Assembly (NCBI RefSeq): GCF_001949145.1
Contig: NW_019091382.1
Location: 757,819 to 821,818, forward strand
Reading direction: 5' to 3'
Origin: Acanthaster planci
Taxonomy: Eukaryota; Echinodermata; Asteroidea; Valvatida; Acanthasteridae
Length of the DNA: 64,000 nt
Of the stretch, positions 53,447-63,790 are shown piece after piece (position 1 is the stretch's first letter; every line of letters begins with the position of its first letter). Under the pieces are notes generated by a model that was not told the origin of the DNA, did no database searches, and saw only the letters and a program-made list of their open reading frames with translations. The translations under genes were made by a program, and so were the position numbers.

Positions 53447-56400
53447 GGGTATATACCGGTAGACCGTAGTCGTTCGATAACCGGGGCTAACACTGGCCAT
53501 CAAGCGTCTGTGCCTTGTGATAAGGATTGTGCAAGTGTGCACTGATTTCGTCAACAATGCTGACCCTCGACCTAGCTCTAAGCACAAGATTTGGGTTCGG
53601 CTTAGGCTACTCGCAGCGCTCAGTGACGTCAAACTAATATCACGTGACCAATAATCCGTGAGAAATTCCTCCTGGTTCAAATTTCTTTTCGGGTACTCGC
53701 ATGCTGGGGCTTCCAATAGTTGTTGACGGTTTTAAAATTGACGATTTTTAATCAAGCCGAAAGTCGATTTATCAACCCCGAAAACGAGTGTTTCATAATA
53801 CGCTGGGTCTCCAACTTTTATTCTAAAAGATCTGCTTTTGGCTTACGTAATCTTTCACTGGCCATACTTTGAAGATGACTTTATCCAGCGATTAAGATGG
53901 ATGTAAACTGCTGAACAGGAGAACTACTGAATGATCAAGGCGTGCAATGCAGTGACAAGAAGACGAGAGTATTGCAAGATCCAGTCGTGAAAACATAGAC
54001 AAGATTCGACTGGAGTCCTGCGAGAGTGTTATTCGATGGAGTCAAGCGACGTCGACTTTCCTATTTTCGTTCACGATGCAAGTTCGTTTTAGAATCATTT
54101 TGGCCGGATAAGGCTTCAGAGATGCTAGATTTTTATCAACCAATCAAATCGCTCAATCAACTGCGTATAAATGAATATATTTTTAGGGGTTGGCAGTTTC
54201 TTCATTGTCGACCCTCGATCTGAACTACACATGTACACGTCTTGACCCATAATTTGCAAGTAAAACAAACCTCAGGTAAAGAGTTTTATTTCATTCGAGT
54301 GCGGATGCTTATAGATCAGTTAAAAAATACTGACGTTCCATGAAACACGCCGACACCATAAAGCACACTTTTAAAAAACTTTCTCTCCATCTTACGGCAG
54401 CCGAAGCAAGAATGTACCGTAAGTGTCAGAATACGAAGGCATCGTTTGACGGCCGCCGCAGTTCAATTGCGCACGGCGTGACGGTTATTAGGAAGTAGAG
54501 AGTTGTGTTGCCGACAGCGGTTCGAGAGCTGAGCAGACGATCAGTGATAAAAAGAGCGCGGGAATGTGGCTCGTCGGGGAAACGGTCACGTATTCAGGTC
54601 GCGCCCGTCACCTTAGTGAGCGAGATAAGATCGCATTCTCGAGGGGAGAAAAGTAAAGGAGAGTTAACGAGGGAGAGGGAGAGGGGAAGAGGGAGAAAGA
54701 GGAAAGAAATATTATGGTGCTTGAAAATGATCTGCAAGTTGTTAGAGCCTTCCTGAGGTAAACACAAAGATACGCGGACCCTTGAAAAAATTGGAGAAAT
54801 GTTGAACTGACGATGTGGCTCACCAGCTGATGAGTAGTTCGAATGAGCTCGCATTGAACAATGTTCGAACACGTTTGCTGCTACCGTTATTTTTAGCAAA
54901 ACATCTTTGTCGGCACAACTCCGAATTAGTCTCTGTGGTCAGACGTTTAGACATCGACAAAAAACAGACCGATTGCGAGTCAGCGTATGAAATATCAGTG
55001 TCGTGCTTTGGGATGAACCTCTTCGATAGGAAGGTTCACATTTTTATTTATGGAACACTGAAGTCCGTTTTGTCCCGAAATTGCCTGACATATCGTACCT
55101 GTAGGAACTGAAAATGGCCTGCTCAGTCCATCGTTTCAAAGAGGCAGTCACGATAAACTGCCCTGCTCAGGGACATCAGGCAGAGCGACTCACTTGAATG
55201 TAATGATTGTGTGTTGGAATAAGGAAATATAATGGATGTTGTACTTTAATAAAGGCCTGTGTAGGTTGGTTTGTTGGGCCAAAACCGGTCTATAAACTGC
55301 GGAAGTTTGGTCTGGATCGTACATACTGCTTCGAGCCCTTTGACAAATGTATAGCTTTGACCAAGGCGTTGAGCGACTCTGGTCCATTTTGTATGGTGCG
55401 TGCACCATGTTACGGCGATCTGGCCCAGACTTAGGCTGCACCCGAATCTCTTGTCTAGAGCTAGGTCTAGGTCTTCGCACCATTGGAAATGCGTGGAGAC
55501 GCGTAGACGATAGGCCTAGCCGTAGCTCTGGAAGGCCGTTTTGGACATGGCCTTAATCATTGCCTCCGTGCATACCTTTTGCACGGGTTTTGTGCCAAGA
55601 ATCGCTACGCACTCTCACTTGAATGTACATGCCCCGAGGCGCCCTTCCGTGTACCTTTCTTTGGGTGCGTTGCGTACACGATGCGTTTATGCAGAAACGA
55701 TTTTGACGGATACGCAACGCTTGGTGCAAGTGTTAACGCGCAGTGGAAAGGCGCCTTTAACGGGCAACACCTGACACGTAAACGCACACTTGCATGCACC
55801 ACGTCACTAACACGTTACATACCGAGTGTGGACATTCCTTTGTTTTCGTGCATTTAAGAGAACTCGGTGAAAATACTCATTTTTCTTAAACTGAGACCAC
55901 GATTTTCAGCCGGATTTTTGTAAAATGTTTCCTTGACTGGTCCTCTTCCTTTTACGACAGACAGCCCTGCCTCTAAACTTCTTTCCACGGAAAGGGAAAC
56001 GCCCCGTGGACATGGGCAAGTCCACAGAACGTCTTCCCTTCCTGCATCGCGTGGATATCTTATATTTGCAAGGCCACACTAGGTATAATGTGAGCACAGT
56101 GTTACGCAGTCGTGCACGTTGTGTCTTAATGCATCTCTTGCCCGTACGGGGGTTGGTGCGTCGTGATAGTACATGGTGGCTTGTTTGCCTTGGGACGCAT
56201 GCGTGAGGTCCGATAATCTGCCTTCGACAAAAAAGCGCCGAGAGCCCAGTTAACATTACTCTTTGACACGATGTCTGGCACGCATTTTTTCGCACCCTGG
56301 CGTTGCTTTACTGACTGAGTTTGCCCCTAGAGGCACTTTGTATGTGACGCCTCACCCGACCAGCGTGGGCATCAGTGACACGACAGAAGAGTGAGTTCCA

Positions 56401-59400
56401 CCTGCGCCAATCTTTGGAAAATGTTCATAGATTCTGGCGCCACCCTCGGCAACACCTCTGCCCGCTTTCCTCCTCCGCAAATACATTCCTGGGTTTCATA
56501 TTTCGGAAAGCACACACGGCCCTATTTATAAAGTATCCATATGCATTTCCGGCACCTCTGGGGTTGTGGTTTTAAAACGTATTTCGTGCGCCCCTCATAT
56601 TTAGGAAGAAGGGTGTATGAAAGGGGGGGTTGAAAAAGGAAGCGATTTAATCTTGATGCATATCTTGTAGCGTGTCTTGTCACCTGACTGACAGGCTTCG
56701 TGCACTCTTGATTGAGCTCGGCTAATCGACAGATCATGCGACCTGCGAAACATCAACACGACGGCCTCACAAGTATCTGATGAGGGTTTTTTAAAAAAAA
56801 GGGGGGGTGAAGTAAAATCTTACAAGCATACAGATCCTTGCAAATATCGGTCCAGCATGACGAGCATGCTCCCACAGCAGGGAAGATAGATTGGGGCGTT
56901 GCCTGGTAACGCATCCGATGATGGATGACTGTCTGTTTGCACAGAGAAGGCTAACAGTTTCGTCAGATGTGAAATGGCCGTTACACGCTCAAATGGGCAC
57001 ATGAATCAGTGTCTTCGCGCATACTCCTGATATTAAAAATAGCTTACGAGGCGATTCCAAAGTCTTCAATTTTCAGAATCGCAAACACGCTTGTGTGACT
57101 TTTGGTCGTCGAGTCGTTTTTTTCTCGTAATTGCTCTCTAAGGCTGTAAAAGAGTGTCTGTGGTGGTTGAAGTCTCGAATAACCCTTTCCCGCGTCTTTC
57201 CAAAAGTGGGATTTCCTGCGGTTGTTAGCGCTTTAAATGCATGAAACTATCCATTTTATTTCATGAAACATGAAAATAAAAGTATTGGTGGACACGTTTT
57301 GTTTGCGTGCAACGACAAGGCGAGAGATACGTCATAGGTTGCTAAATAACCACCATTCAATTTCAATAGGCAAGCATTTATCTTCCGCAAATTAATGCAA
57401 AGTGATTTCAACTTGATCCCTAATTCGAGCCAGTTTGAGCAATTTATTTTATCAAGAAAAAGTGGGTTGCGTTAAGGATTTGATTAAGTATGCAAAGCTA
57501 GCAATACGGGCGAATCACAATAGTGCACCTCCAAGAGTTTACAACGCGTTGGCCAAATCTGTCGACCCTTGTCAAGCGCGCGTTGGGTCGACAGATTTCG
57601 CACGTTGTGATTGTAAACTCTTGGAGGCGCACTGTTGTGAATCGCGTTTATTCTGTACTCATAGAAGAGACTATGGAGAAACAACTACATCGTCACTATT
57701 TTCAAAAAAAAGTTCTTGAACCACGGATCAAAAGAGAAACAGTTTCGGGACAAAGATCGCGTTCCAGAAACATCATTCTCGCTCAGACGAGAGCGGGAAA
57801 TTTTACCCGATAAAAGCAACAGGGGAGTGCTGCGAGATGGAATAATAAACTGTTCTCCGACTGTGAATACTGATCGATTCATAATTGCATAGCAATAGGC
57901 AACGGACGATGACAGAAAAAAATTGACAACTTATGAAAAGAAATTAGCGGGAAAAGTAATTCTCCCTGACAACTCACGAATGCTGAATGGAAGTTTCCCA
58001 GCCCGTCGCGATTGGTTTTGCGCTGAGCTTGCTTTGCGGTCAGCGTATATAATAGGAAATTGCGCAGAAAGACGAGACGGGAGCCAACCAGCTTTGATTG
58101 CAAAGTAGCGAAGTGCTTGTCGAGGGCTGCTCGGCCACTTCCGTTGCACTATAATGTTGCGAAATGTTGTCATGGGCGAGCGGTAATGAAAAACCGGGGC
58201 CATCCATCAAAGTGAACCAACATTTTTTTCCCAGAGGAAATGTCAGCAGGGTGATGTACCTTGCGCAGGAGGAGCGGGCGGCAGTCAATCACGAAGATCT
58301 ATCTCAGGGCAAGGTGAGCACAATCTCTGCCTCTTAAGGAAAACAGAGTGAGAAAAGCAGTCCTACCGAACGGTAACATGCTGCTGGAGTCACGTGTAAT
58401 TGAAGACAGGATGCACACCGTAACTACTCAGAACTTTTGTTATTGTTATTTTTTTACACAGCGCTCGACACAGACAACGAAACCCTGCCATTCTGATTCA
58501 GAGTATGCACCAATCAATACCTTCCTTAACATTATCTGACCCTGGAAAGGCTTATTGTAAAAAATACCTCAACGGTGTGTTAATTTGAGTAATTAATTGG
58601 AACAAACTACGGGCAGATTGTACGTAGCGACTATACCTCATCTTTTGACTAAAGCTGGAAAATCCCATTATGTTCAGCGAAAGTTGCTCACTTTTGATAT
58701 AAAGTATCTTGATTTCGAAGTTGTGAACAATTAAAACCATTTAATGAATGTACCGTTCTCTTTATGACATCAAAATCATACGGAGAGACTCATTGAATTA
58801 TCTACACACTGTTATTGCAGGTATGTCAAATGTTAGAAGAACATTTTGCAGCAAACATTTTCGAGTTCTTTGGACAGTATTTCTCAGCGATTTTAGTTGA
58901 CCACGAGACACACACCTTATTTTCATCTGAATGCGTACAAACCAGCCAAATATATTTTCTACGGCTAACTGTTGATCACTGCGGCTCGCTAATGGCAACA
59001 AGAGACCATAGATATGCAACGCCCTCAGGGCGGAAATGGCGCGAAAGTTTCTGCCACACCTCTTTCTTTATCATCGTGGACGAAGCACTTGTGTAACAGA
59101 GATGCACAAGACAGTGCTAAGACATCTCAATTAAGTAAAAAAAAAAGAAGAAGATCAAATTAAATCAAACCATACACTCAGTCCATAGTCCTCGGCTCAA
59201 TATTCTTCTGGCTGGAGCAACTTGCACCGAAATTATATACTAATTTGAGCCAACAGATAATTATGAGTAATTTATTTCCTAAATCAGACTTCGTCTTTTG
59301 TATCGGCACCATAAATTCACGACAAAGTAATACACATACGATGTGCCGCGTGACCTTTGTGCCAAGCGGTAAACGCACATAGCGCCAAGCAAACTACCTG

Positions 59401-59586
59401 GCCTTAATGCGTCCGGCGCTACCCATCCATCGGCACACACCACACTGACAATAATTACTTAGTTATATGGTATTATACACGAATAAACAAATGTACAAAT
59501 AAAATAAACAAAACAAATGATCGTATTTAGCTTTCTTTTGGTTAGCATGACAATCAGATAGAGTTTGAGCTGGTAACCTTTGTTTA
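53447..59586. other. Intergenic region
   Basis: A purine-rich stretch at 54640-54715 (GAGAGGGAGAGG) and a family C element at 57503 are the only structures noted. Short frames on both strands lack domains. Confidence 0.5.
57503..57652 (+). mobile_element. Foldback element, family C copy 3
   Basis: Starts AATACGGGCGAATCACAATA and ends with GGAGGCGCACTGTTGTGAAT and CGCGTTTATT. The arms include CCAAGAGTTTACAA and its complement TTGTAAACTCTTGG. The inner stem has AAATCTGTCGACCC and GGGTCGACAGATTT. The element is about 150 bp and one of the most symmetric copies. Confidence 0.88.
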
Positions 59587-60091
59587 TTAAAGAGCAACTC
59601 TAAGGAAAACATGTTTTCTCTGATTTTTATCTGTTCAAATAAATTGGAAACATCCAAATCGAACGCACTGTCGTTTGTTTTCAGAGCTCAACTATAACAA
59701 GTTAAAAAGGGCTTTTTTCCTGTTCATACCAAGATATGCATTCTGAAATGCTGAATGTAGATTGCCTCAATCTGAGAAAACAGAGAAACCGAAGGGAACC
59801 CTCACCCTGTGTTCATAGTGGATAAACCCTTGGCCATTGTTTGGCTTGCACAAGAGAATCATCCACTACAAACACAAGGTGAGGGTCCCCCTCGTTTTAT
59901 ATGTTTTCTCAGAATGACGCAATCTACATTCAGAATTCGCATCTTGGCATGAACATAAAAAAGCCCTCTTTAGCTTGTTATAGTTGAACTCTGGAGACAA
60001 ATGACACTGCATTCGATTTCTATGCTTCCCTGTTTATTTGAACAGATAAATTCAGAAAAAAAAACATGTTTTCCTTAAAGTTGCTCTTTAA
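59587..60091. mobile_element. Near-complete palindrome element H (505 bp, TTAA-flanked)
   Basis: The arms run from TTAAAGAGCAACTCTAAGGA (59587) to TTCCTTAAAGTTGCTCTTTA plus A (ending 60091). Pairing continues inward to about 59823 and 59861, leaving a 37-base loop. Matching pairs include TCAACTATAACAAG with CTTGTTATAGTTGA, and ATAGTGGAT with ATCCACTAC. TTAA at both tips suggests a piggyBac-type target duplication, though the TTAA could also be part of the arms. It contains no coding capacity, so it would be non-autonomous. Confidence 0.85.
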
Positions 60092-60990
60092 GCAAAGTTT
60101 CCCCGCTTAAGCAAATTTTGTGCTTAAGCTGCAGCTCTATGAAATTAGCCCTCGCGAACTTACGACTCTTGTGAGCATTGGGCACGTGGTTAATTCGGGC
60201 TGCAACTTCCAATGTGCCAGCTTCAGTCAGATGATTGTCAGATGAAGCTGCTGAACGATTGTAGAAGGTTTAAAATGCAACACTTCCACACTTCTTCTGA
60301 GTGATTTCCTTGGTTGTCGATTCGTCATGCTCAGGCGTGCCACTAAAAAAAAAAATCTGCCCTGCGTTTGGTGAGCTATGCCTCGCGCTGGTAATGCCAG
60401 GCGGACTTGCAAGCTCATGCCAGGGACTTTTTAAACCGCCGCTAGCCACGGGGAACCAATTACCGAAATACATGTTCAGCCCGAATAGCTAGAGCACAAT
60501 TTTCAACCGCTTTTTTCATTCCGACTACCCCGGGGCTTTGCCTTGCTGTGTTTCTTGCTCCGTGCACCCTCCTCCATCATAGTGAAGGGGAAGAGAGACT
60601 ATTCACGGTGTGATCCCCTGCGGTCGGGGAAGGGTGGAAAGGGGGGGGGGAGTACAATTTGCGATCGAAAATGGAGACGGTAGCAGAACAACACATTCAG
60701 AAAGGTCGGCTGATAAACTGTCTTTCTCGACAAAATTCATGAACAAGAGCACAAAGATGCACCAAATCTGTCAAAATTTACCCAACCACTGACTTGCTGG
60801 CAGTACAAAACCAAAAAATAATTCACAGAGTGTTTAAAAATCTCATGCTGGTATCAACGTAGGCTTACTAAGTAACAAATACTACCGCTAAATATTCGGC
60901 AAAAAACACCTCCAAGGTTTCACACTAATGGAACAGATGCGCATTGTCTTTCATTCCCGAGACTTCATCATCACACCCCCTGGCTATTTT
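60092..60990. other. Intergenic spacer before the TSR gene 3' end
   Basis: Contains an A-run near 60345 and a G-run near 60641. No gene signal. Confidence 0.5.
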
Positions 60991-60996
60991 TTTATT
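60991..60996 (-). terminator. Polyadenylation signal of the TSR gene
   Basis: AATAAA on the - strand, 178 bases past the stop codon of the last TSR exon. It is followed downstream by a G/T-rich stretch (GGGGGTGTGATGATG), as expected for a cleavage site. It predicts a short 3' UTR of about 0.2 kb. Confidence 0.6.
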
Positions 60997-61079
60997 ACAA
61001 TATTGCAAAACATATGGAAATAGAAATGAAATTTCCAAACAAACGGACCTCGTATCGGCAGAGAAACCTTGATATGGCC

Positions 61080-61174
61080 TGCCTGTCGATGCAAGCCGAT
61101 TCTTACCGATACCTACCGATGTTTGCCGATGCTTGTCGACGTTTCACCGATATGTGTCGATGTATGCCGACGGG
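61080..61174 (-). repeat. Degenerate CCGATGTTTG-type repeat in the TSR 3' UTR
   Basis: On the + strand, units resembling CCGATGTTTG, CCGATGCTTG and CCGATATGTG recur about every 10-12 bases (for example ACCGATACCTACCGATG). The tract lies just after the stop codon, within the predicted 3' UTR. Confidence 0.6.
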
Positions 61175-61398
61175 CTAGTGGAGGGCAGATCGGACCGACG
61201 AAAACTGAGACTCCTTGGTGAAGATGGGCTTGCCGGGCCGGTACTGCCTGGCGCCATACATCTTGACGACGGAGCAGGCCACAAAGGCGACGACCACCAG
61301 GACGATGAGAACGATGAGGACGATCCAAGCCACGACCTTGTGGAGGCGGCGGCTAGTCGGAGCCCGGTCGCTGGGTTTCGGCGTAGATCGGGCCGGGA
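61175..61398 (-). CDS. TSR membrane protein, last exon: transmembrane helix and cytoplasmic tail
   Basis: After the acceptor CCTCTTCGGTCAG, this exon completes a Val codon and encodes 73 residues and TAG. A Pro/Ser/Arg-rich stalk (PARSTPKPSDRAPTSRRLHK) leads into a hydrophobic helix of about 24 residues starting VVAWIVLIVLIVLVVVAF and ending near ACSVV. The 29-residue tail begins KMYGARQYRPGKP and ends SVRSALH. With the TSRs N-terminal, this is a type I single-pass protein. The tail has two tyrosines, several serines and basic residues but no canonical PDZ-binding end or catalytic domain. Open frames of 151 and 71 codons in other frames across this region lack these features. The exact orthologue is not recognised; coadhesin-like or other TSR receptors of invertebrates are possibilities. 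Confidence 0.88.
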
Positions 61399-61506
61399 CT
61401 GACCGAAGAGGGGAAAAAAGAACAGAACGAAAATTTTATTTGTAGACCTCCACCAGTATAGGTCCACGGAGGGCGCCATCCACATCTTGACCTCAGAGCC
61501 GCGTGT

Positions 61507-61670
61507 AGAGAGAATTGCAACGTGAATGTCACCATTGTTGGAAACAAACTGACAGGTGTATGCGCCAGTGCACGTGGACAGTTGGTATTCAATAGCCATG
61601 TATTATGCTCTGTTATACATAGAATGAACAGCCATTTGTTTCCAAACACTGAAGCTGGCGTGTCTCTCTC
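61507..61670 (+). mobile_element. Foldback element, family A copy 2 (in TSR intron)
   Basis: Same orientation as the copy at 9546. It shares AGAGAATTGCAACGTGAATG at the left, GTTGGAAACAAA, ACAGCCATTTGTTTCCAAA, and a right end GGCGTGTCTCTCTC. It is more diverged and lies within the last intron of the TSR gene. Confidence 0.75.
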
Positions 61671-61716
61671 TATTCTTAGTGAAATTCGATAGCCAGAATT
61701 AGAAGCCATTACTGCG

Positions 61717-61826
61717 GTGGTGCAACGCTCGTGGGCCGGTGGCACAACGCTCGTGGATAGGTGACACAACGCTCGTGGGCAGGTGGCACAACGCTCGTGG
61801 ACAGGTGGCACAACGCTCGTGGACAC
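61717..61826. repeat. 22-bp minisatellite, five copies
   Basis: Five contiguous copies of a 22-bp unit (GTGGCACAACGCTCGTGGAC plus AG) start at 61717, 61739, 61761, 61783 and 61805. Copies differ at a few positions. The unit length is not a multiple of three, and the array lies inside an intron. Confidence 0.95.
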
Positions 61827-62154
61827 GTGGTACGCGCGCGTTACATGCCTCTTCCGCCAATAGGGTGTCGTGATGTGCTAAATAAACGCGCGCGTCAAGC
61901 TGAAGAATATGCACGTGAATGCGGTGCCACCACAGTCATGACGTCTAATCGGTCTATATCATAGAGCTATAGCTCTGTCGTCTATACACAGCTCTGCTTT
62001 CCTCTCAGAGAAATTAGACGCCATGTTTAGTTCAAAAACTCCGCGGCGAAAGCACATTGAGCACCGAATTTTTATTCAAGTACAAGAGACTGTAAAATTA
62101 TAATCCGTCCGTTTCCCATTCTCCTATAGATTACTGCAACCCCCCCCCCGCGCA

Positions 62155-62219
62155 ATAATGACCATTCTGGAAACAAAATGGTATCCTGAACGACCTCATG
62201 TCGCAACCCTCTCTCTTTC
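62155..62219 (-). mobile_element. Solo arm of family A
   Basis: The - strand reads AGAGGGTTGCGACATGAGG and then CCATTTTGTTTCC, matching one terminal arm of family A without the other. It is probably a fragment. Confidence 0.5.
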
Positions 62220-62360
62220 TATTGACGGCTCACATGCATAGCGTGCCCCTTGCCATTTTATTTATGGACACCATCTCTAGCGACAGGACACCACAGTACG
62301 TATCAATCGCAATCGCCTGACTCAATTTGCCTTTTCTCGATCATCAACTGAACCCTCTAC

Positions 62361-62567
62361 CTTCTGCCACCGCTTCCTCGCAAACCTTCCCTTCCCCGTA
62401 GCAGTCCCGGTCGTCAGTCATAGCGCCCTCGCACGGCAGGCCGTCGTCACCAGCCGGCGGAGGGCTGTCACAAAGCCGGTAGCGCGTCTGTTTTCCTGGG
62501 CCGCACACTGCCGAACACTCGGTCCAGTCTGACCAGCCAGACCACTGACCGTCTACACTAGGGGTTT
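62361..62567 (-). CDS. TSR membrane protein, second thrombospondin type 1 repeat exon
   Basis: A phase 1-1 exon of 207 bp, the same length as the preceding TSR exon, with acceptor TCTCCCCAG and donor GTAGAGG. It encodes ETPSVDGQ, then WSGWSDWTECSAVCGPGKQ, TRYRLC, and cysteines in LPCEG, DRDC and KVCEE, giving the expected six. The exon ends with VAE and a split Val codon completed by the next exon. The core is CSAVCG: Val stands where the O-fucosylation consensus needs Ser or Thr, so this repeat is predicted not to be fucosylated by POFUT2, unlike its neighbour. It is the membrane-proximal TSR. The donor was chosen because it preserves phase 1 and joins in frame to the transmembrane exon; GTTTGC, 22 bases earlier, is a weaker donor and the wrong phase. 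Confidence 0.92.
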
Positions 62568-63583
62568 CTGGGGAGAAAGGAAGCTATATGTTAATTACGG
62601 GTACAGAGATTCAAGAGCAAGATCCGCCAAGTTCGAGAAATTTATAGTTTTCCCTACAATCCTGGCCAAATCTCGTTGGGCCCCCACCCCTGGCCCCCGC
62701 TCAATGTTGGGTTTCAGTGCGTGTTCTGCACTCCATGCATGATGACAACATTGACTCGCGGAGTGAGGGGCCTGGAAAGGTATGGCTATGTGACACGTGT
62801 CCCAACAATTTGGCCAAGAATGTAGACCAAGCTCACCTGAACAATATCGATGGATGGTTGGTCTCTCTACAGTCGACCATTTCAGAGCAGTATACAGAGA
62901 AAGTATCGCCAACTTCAGACTTAGGAACCAAAATGGCCGTTCATTATGTGTGCAGTACCGCACGCAGTTATTGTGTGTGTCAGTTGTCCACGTGCACTGA
63001 CACACAATCGACCATTTTCGTTCCAACAATTGAAACGCTTCTGTCGCAACTCTCTCTGAAACAGCTCTGGACCATTTTAAACCAGTCCAAGGGATATGAT
63101 CACATGGCTGGTTATCACTACCCTTCACCAAATACAGCTGGGTATCACAGGAGCATTAATCTTTCTCATATTGTGTCGAGTGCGCAGAGAAACCTCCCCA
63201 CTCGCCATCAGCCTCTTAGTAAGGTGCTCGTATCGACGTGTTTAATACGTGGAATGGAATGGTATGGAATACAAGCCGCAAATTACTGACTGTTTTGAAC
63301 GCCTGGTGGCAGCAGAGAACATCCTGAGCACTGCATAGTCATCTGTTGTTCAACTAGGAAAGAACAACTGGAAATGTTTCTTGAGATCGCCCGTCAAATC
63401 GACATAGAGATGGGAAAGACGTGCCAGTTTGTGCAGTACCAAAACGCCATACATAGTTAAGTACACTGTACTGTGTAAAAACACTTAGCACAACAACTTC
63501 ACTATTTATACGGGACTCTTTGTAATGTACGCGTACAATGACCATACGCTTAGTTCGTGCACAGGCATGAATCGATGACATAC
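62568..63583 (-). other. TSR gene intron (1016 bp)
   Basis: This phase-1 intron lies between the two TSR exons. It carries an inverted copy of family A (62896-63056). The 190-codon + strand and 178-codon - strand open frames here run through that element and the splice sites, so they are not counted as genes. Confidence 0.8.
62896..63056 (-). mobile_element. Foldback element, family A copy 3 (inverted, in TSR intron)
   Basis: Reverse-complementary to the copy at 9546. It starts AGAGAAAGTATCGCCAACTT, includes AGGAACCAAAATGGCC and GTTCATTATGTGTGCAGTAC, and ends TTCTGTCGCAACTCTCTCT. It lies in the intron between the two TSR exons. Confidence 0.8.
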
Positions 63584-63790
63584 CTGGGCACCGCCGTGTC
63601 TCGCAAGCCATTGTCTCCGCCCGGCTGCCTTCACAGCCGCTGGCAGGGATGAACAGGCCCTCGATGAAGAGTTGACATTCCCTGGTCCTGGACTGCTCGC
63701 CCAGACCGCATGTTGCAGAGCAGTCACCCCAGGCAGACCACTCCGTCCACCGGTCCACAGGAGAGTAGGGAGTCGTAGGCAATGGTGTTT
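63584..63790 (-). CDS. TSR membrane protein, thrombospondin type 1 repeat exon
   Basis: A 207-bp phase 1-1 exon on the - strand, with acceptor AATTTAG and donor GTATGT. It encodes one complete thrombospondin type 1 repeat: after the linker ETPLPTTPYSPVDR comes WTEWSAWGDCSATCGLGEQS, then RTREC and three further cysteines (SGC, MAC, RRC). The Trp ladder (W-x2-W-x2-W), CSxTCG core and six cysteines are the family hallmarks. WxxW is the C-mannosylation motif, and CSATCG fits the O-fucosylation consensus C-x-x-S/T-C-G. TSRs are extracellular adhesion or ligand-binding modules; this one lies on the outer side of the membrane protein completed by the exons at 62361 and 61175. Upstream exons, including the signal peptide and probably more repeats, are beyond base 64000. 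The longer open frame through both flanking introns is read-through, not exon. Confidence 0.93.

Larger units (their letters stand above)
61399..62360 (-). other. TSR gene intron (962 bp) with foldback copies and minisatellite
   Basis: This phase-1 intron lies between the membrane-proximal TSR exon and the transmembrane exon. It contains a family A foldback element (61507-61670), a five-copy 22-bp minisatellite (61717-61826) and a solo family A arm (62155-62219). No further exon is apparent. Confidence 0.8.

Noticed and set aside
61144-61599. 151-codon - strand frame across the transmembrane exon
   Set aside because: It is a shadow frame rich in Ser/Trp; the shorter frame that joins the TSR exons in phase 1 has the hydrophobic helix and stop.
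62717-63289. 190-codon + strand open frame in the TSR intron
   Set aside because: It reads through an inverted-repeat element opposite to the gene and has no domain or codon bias.
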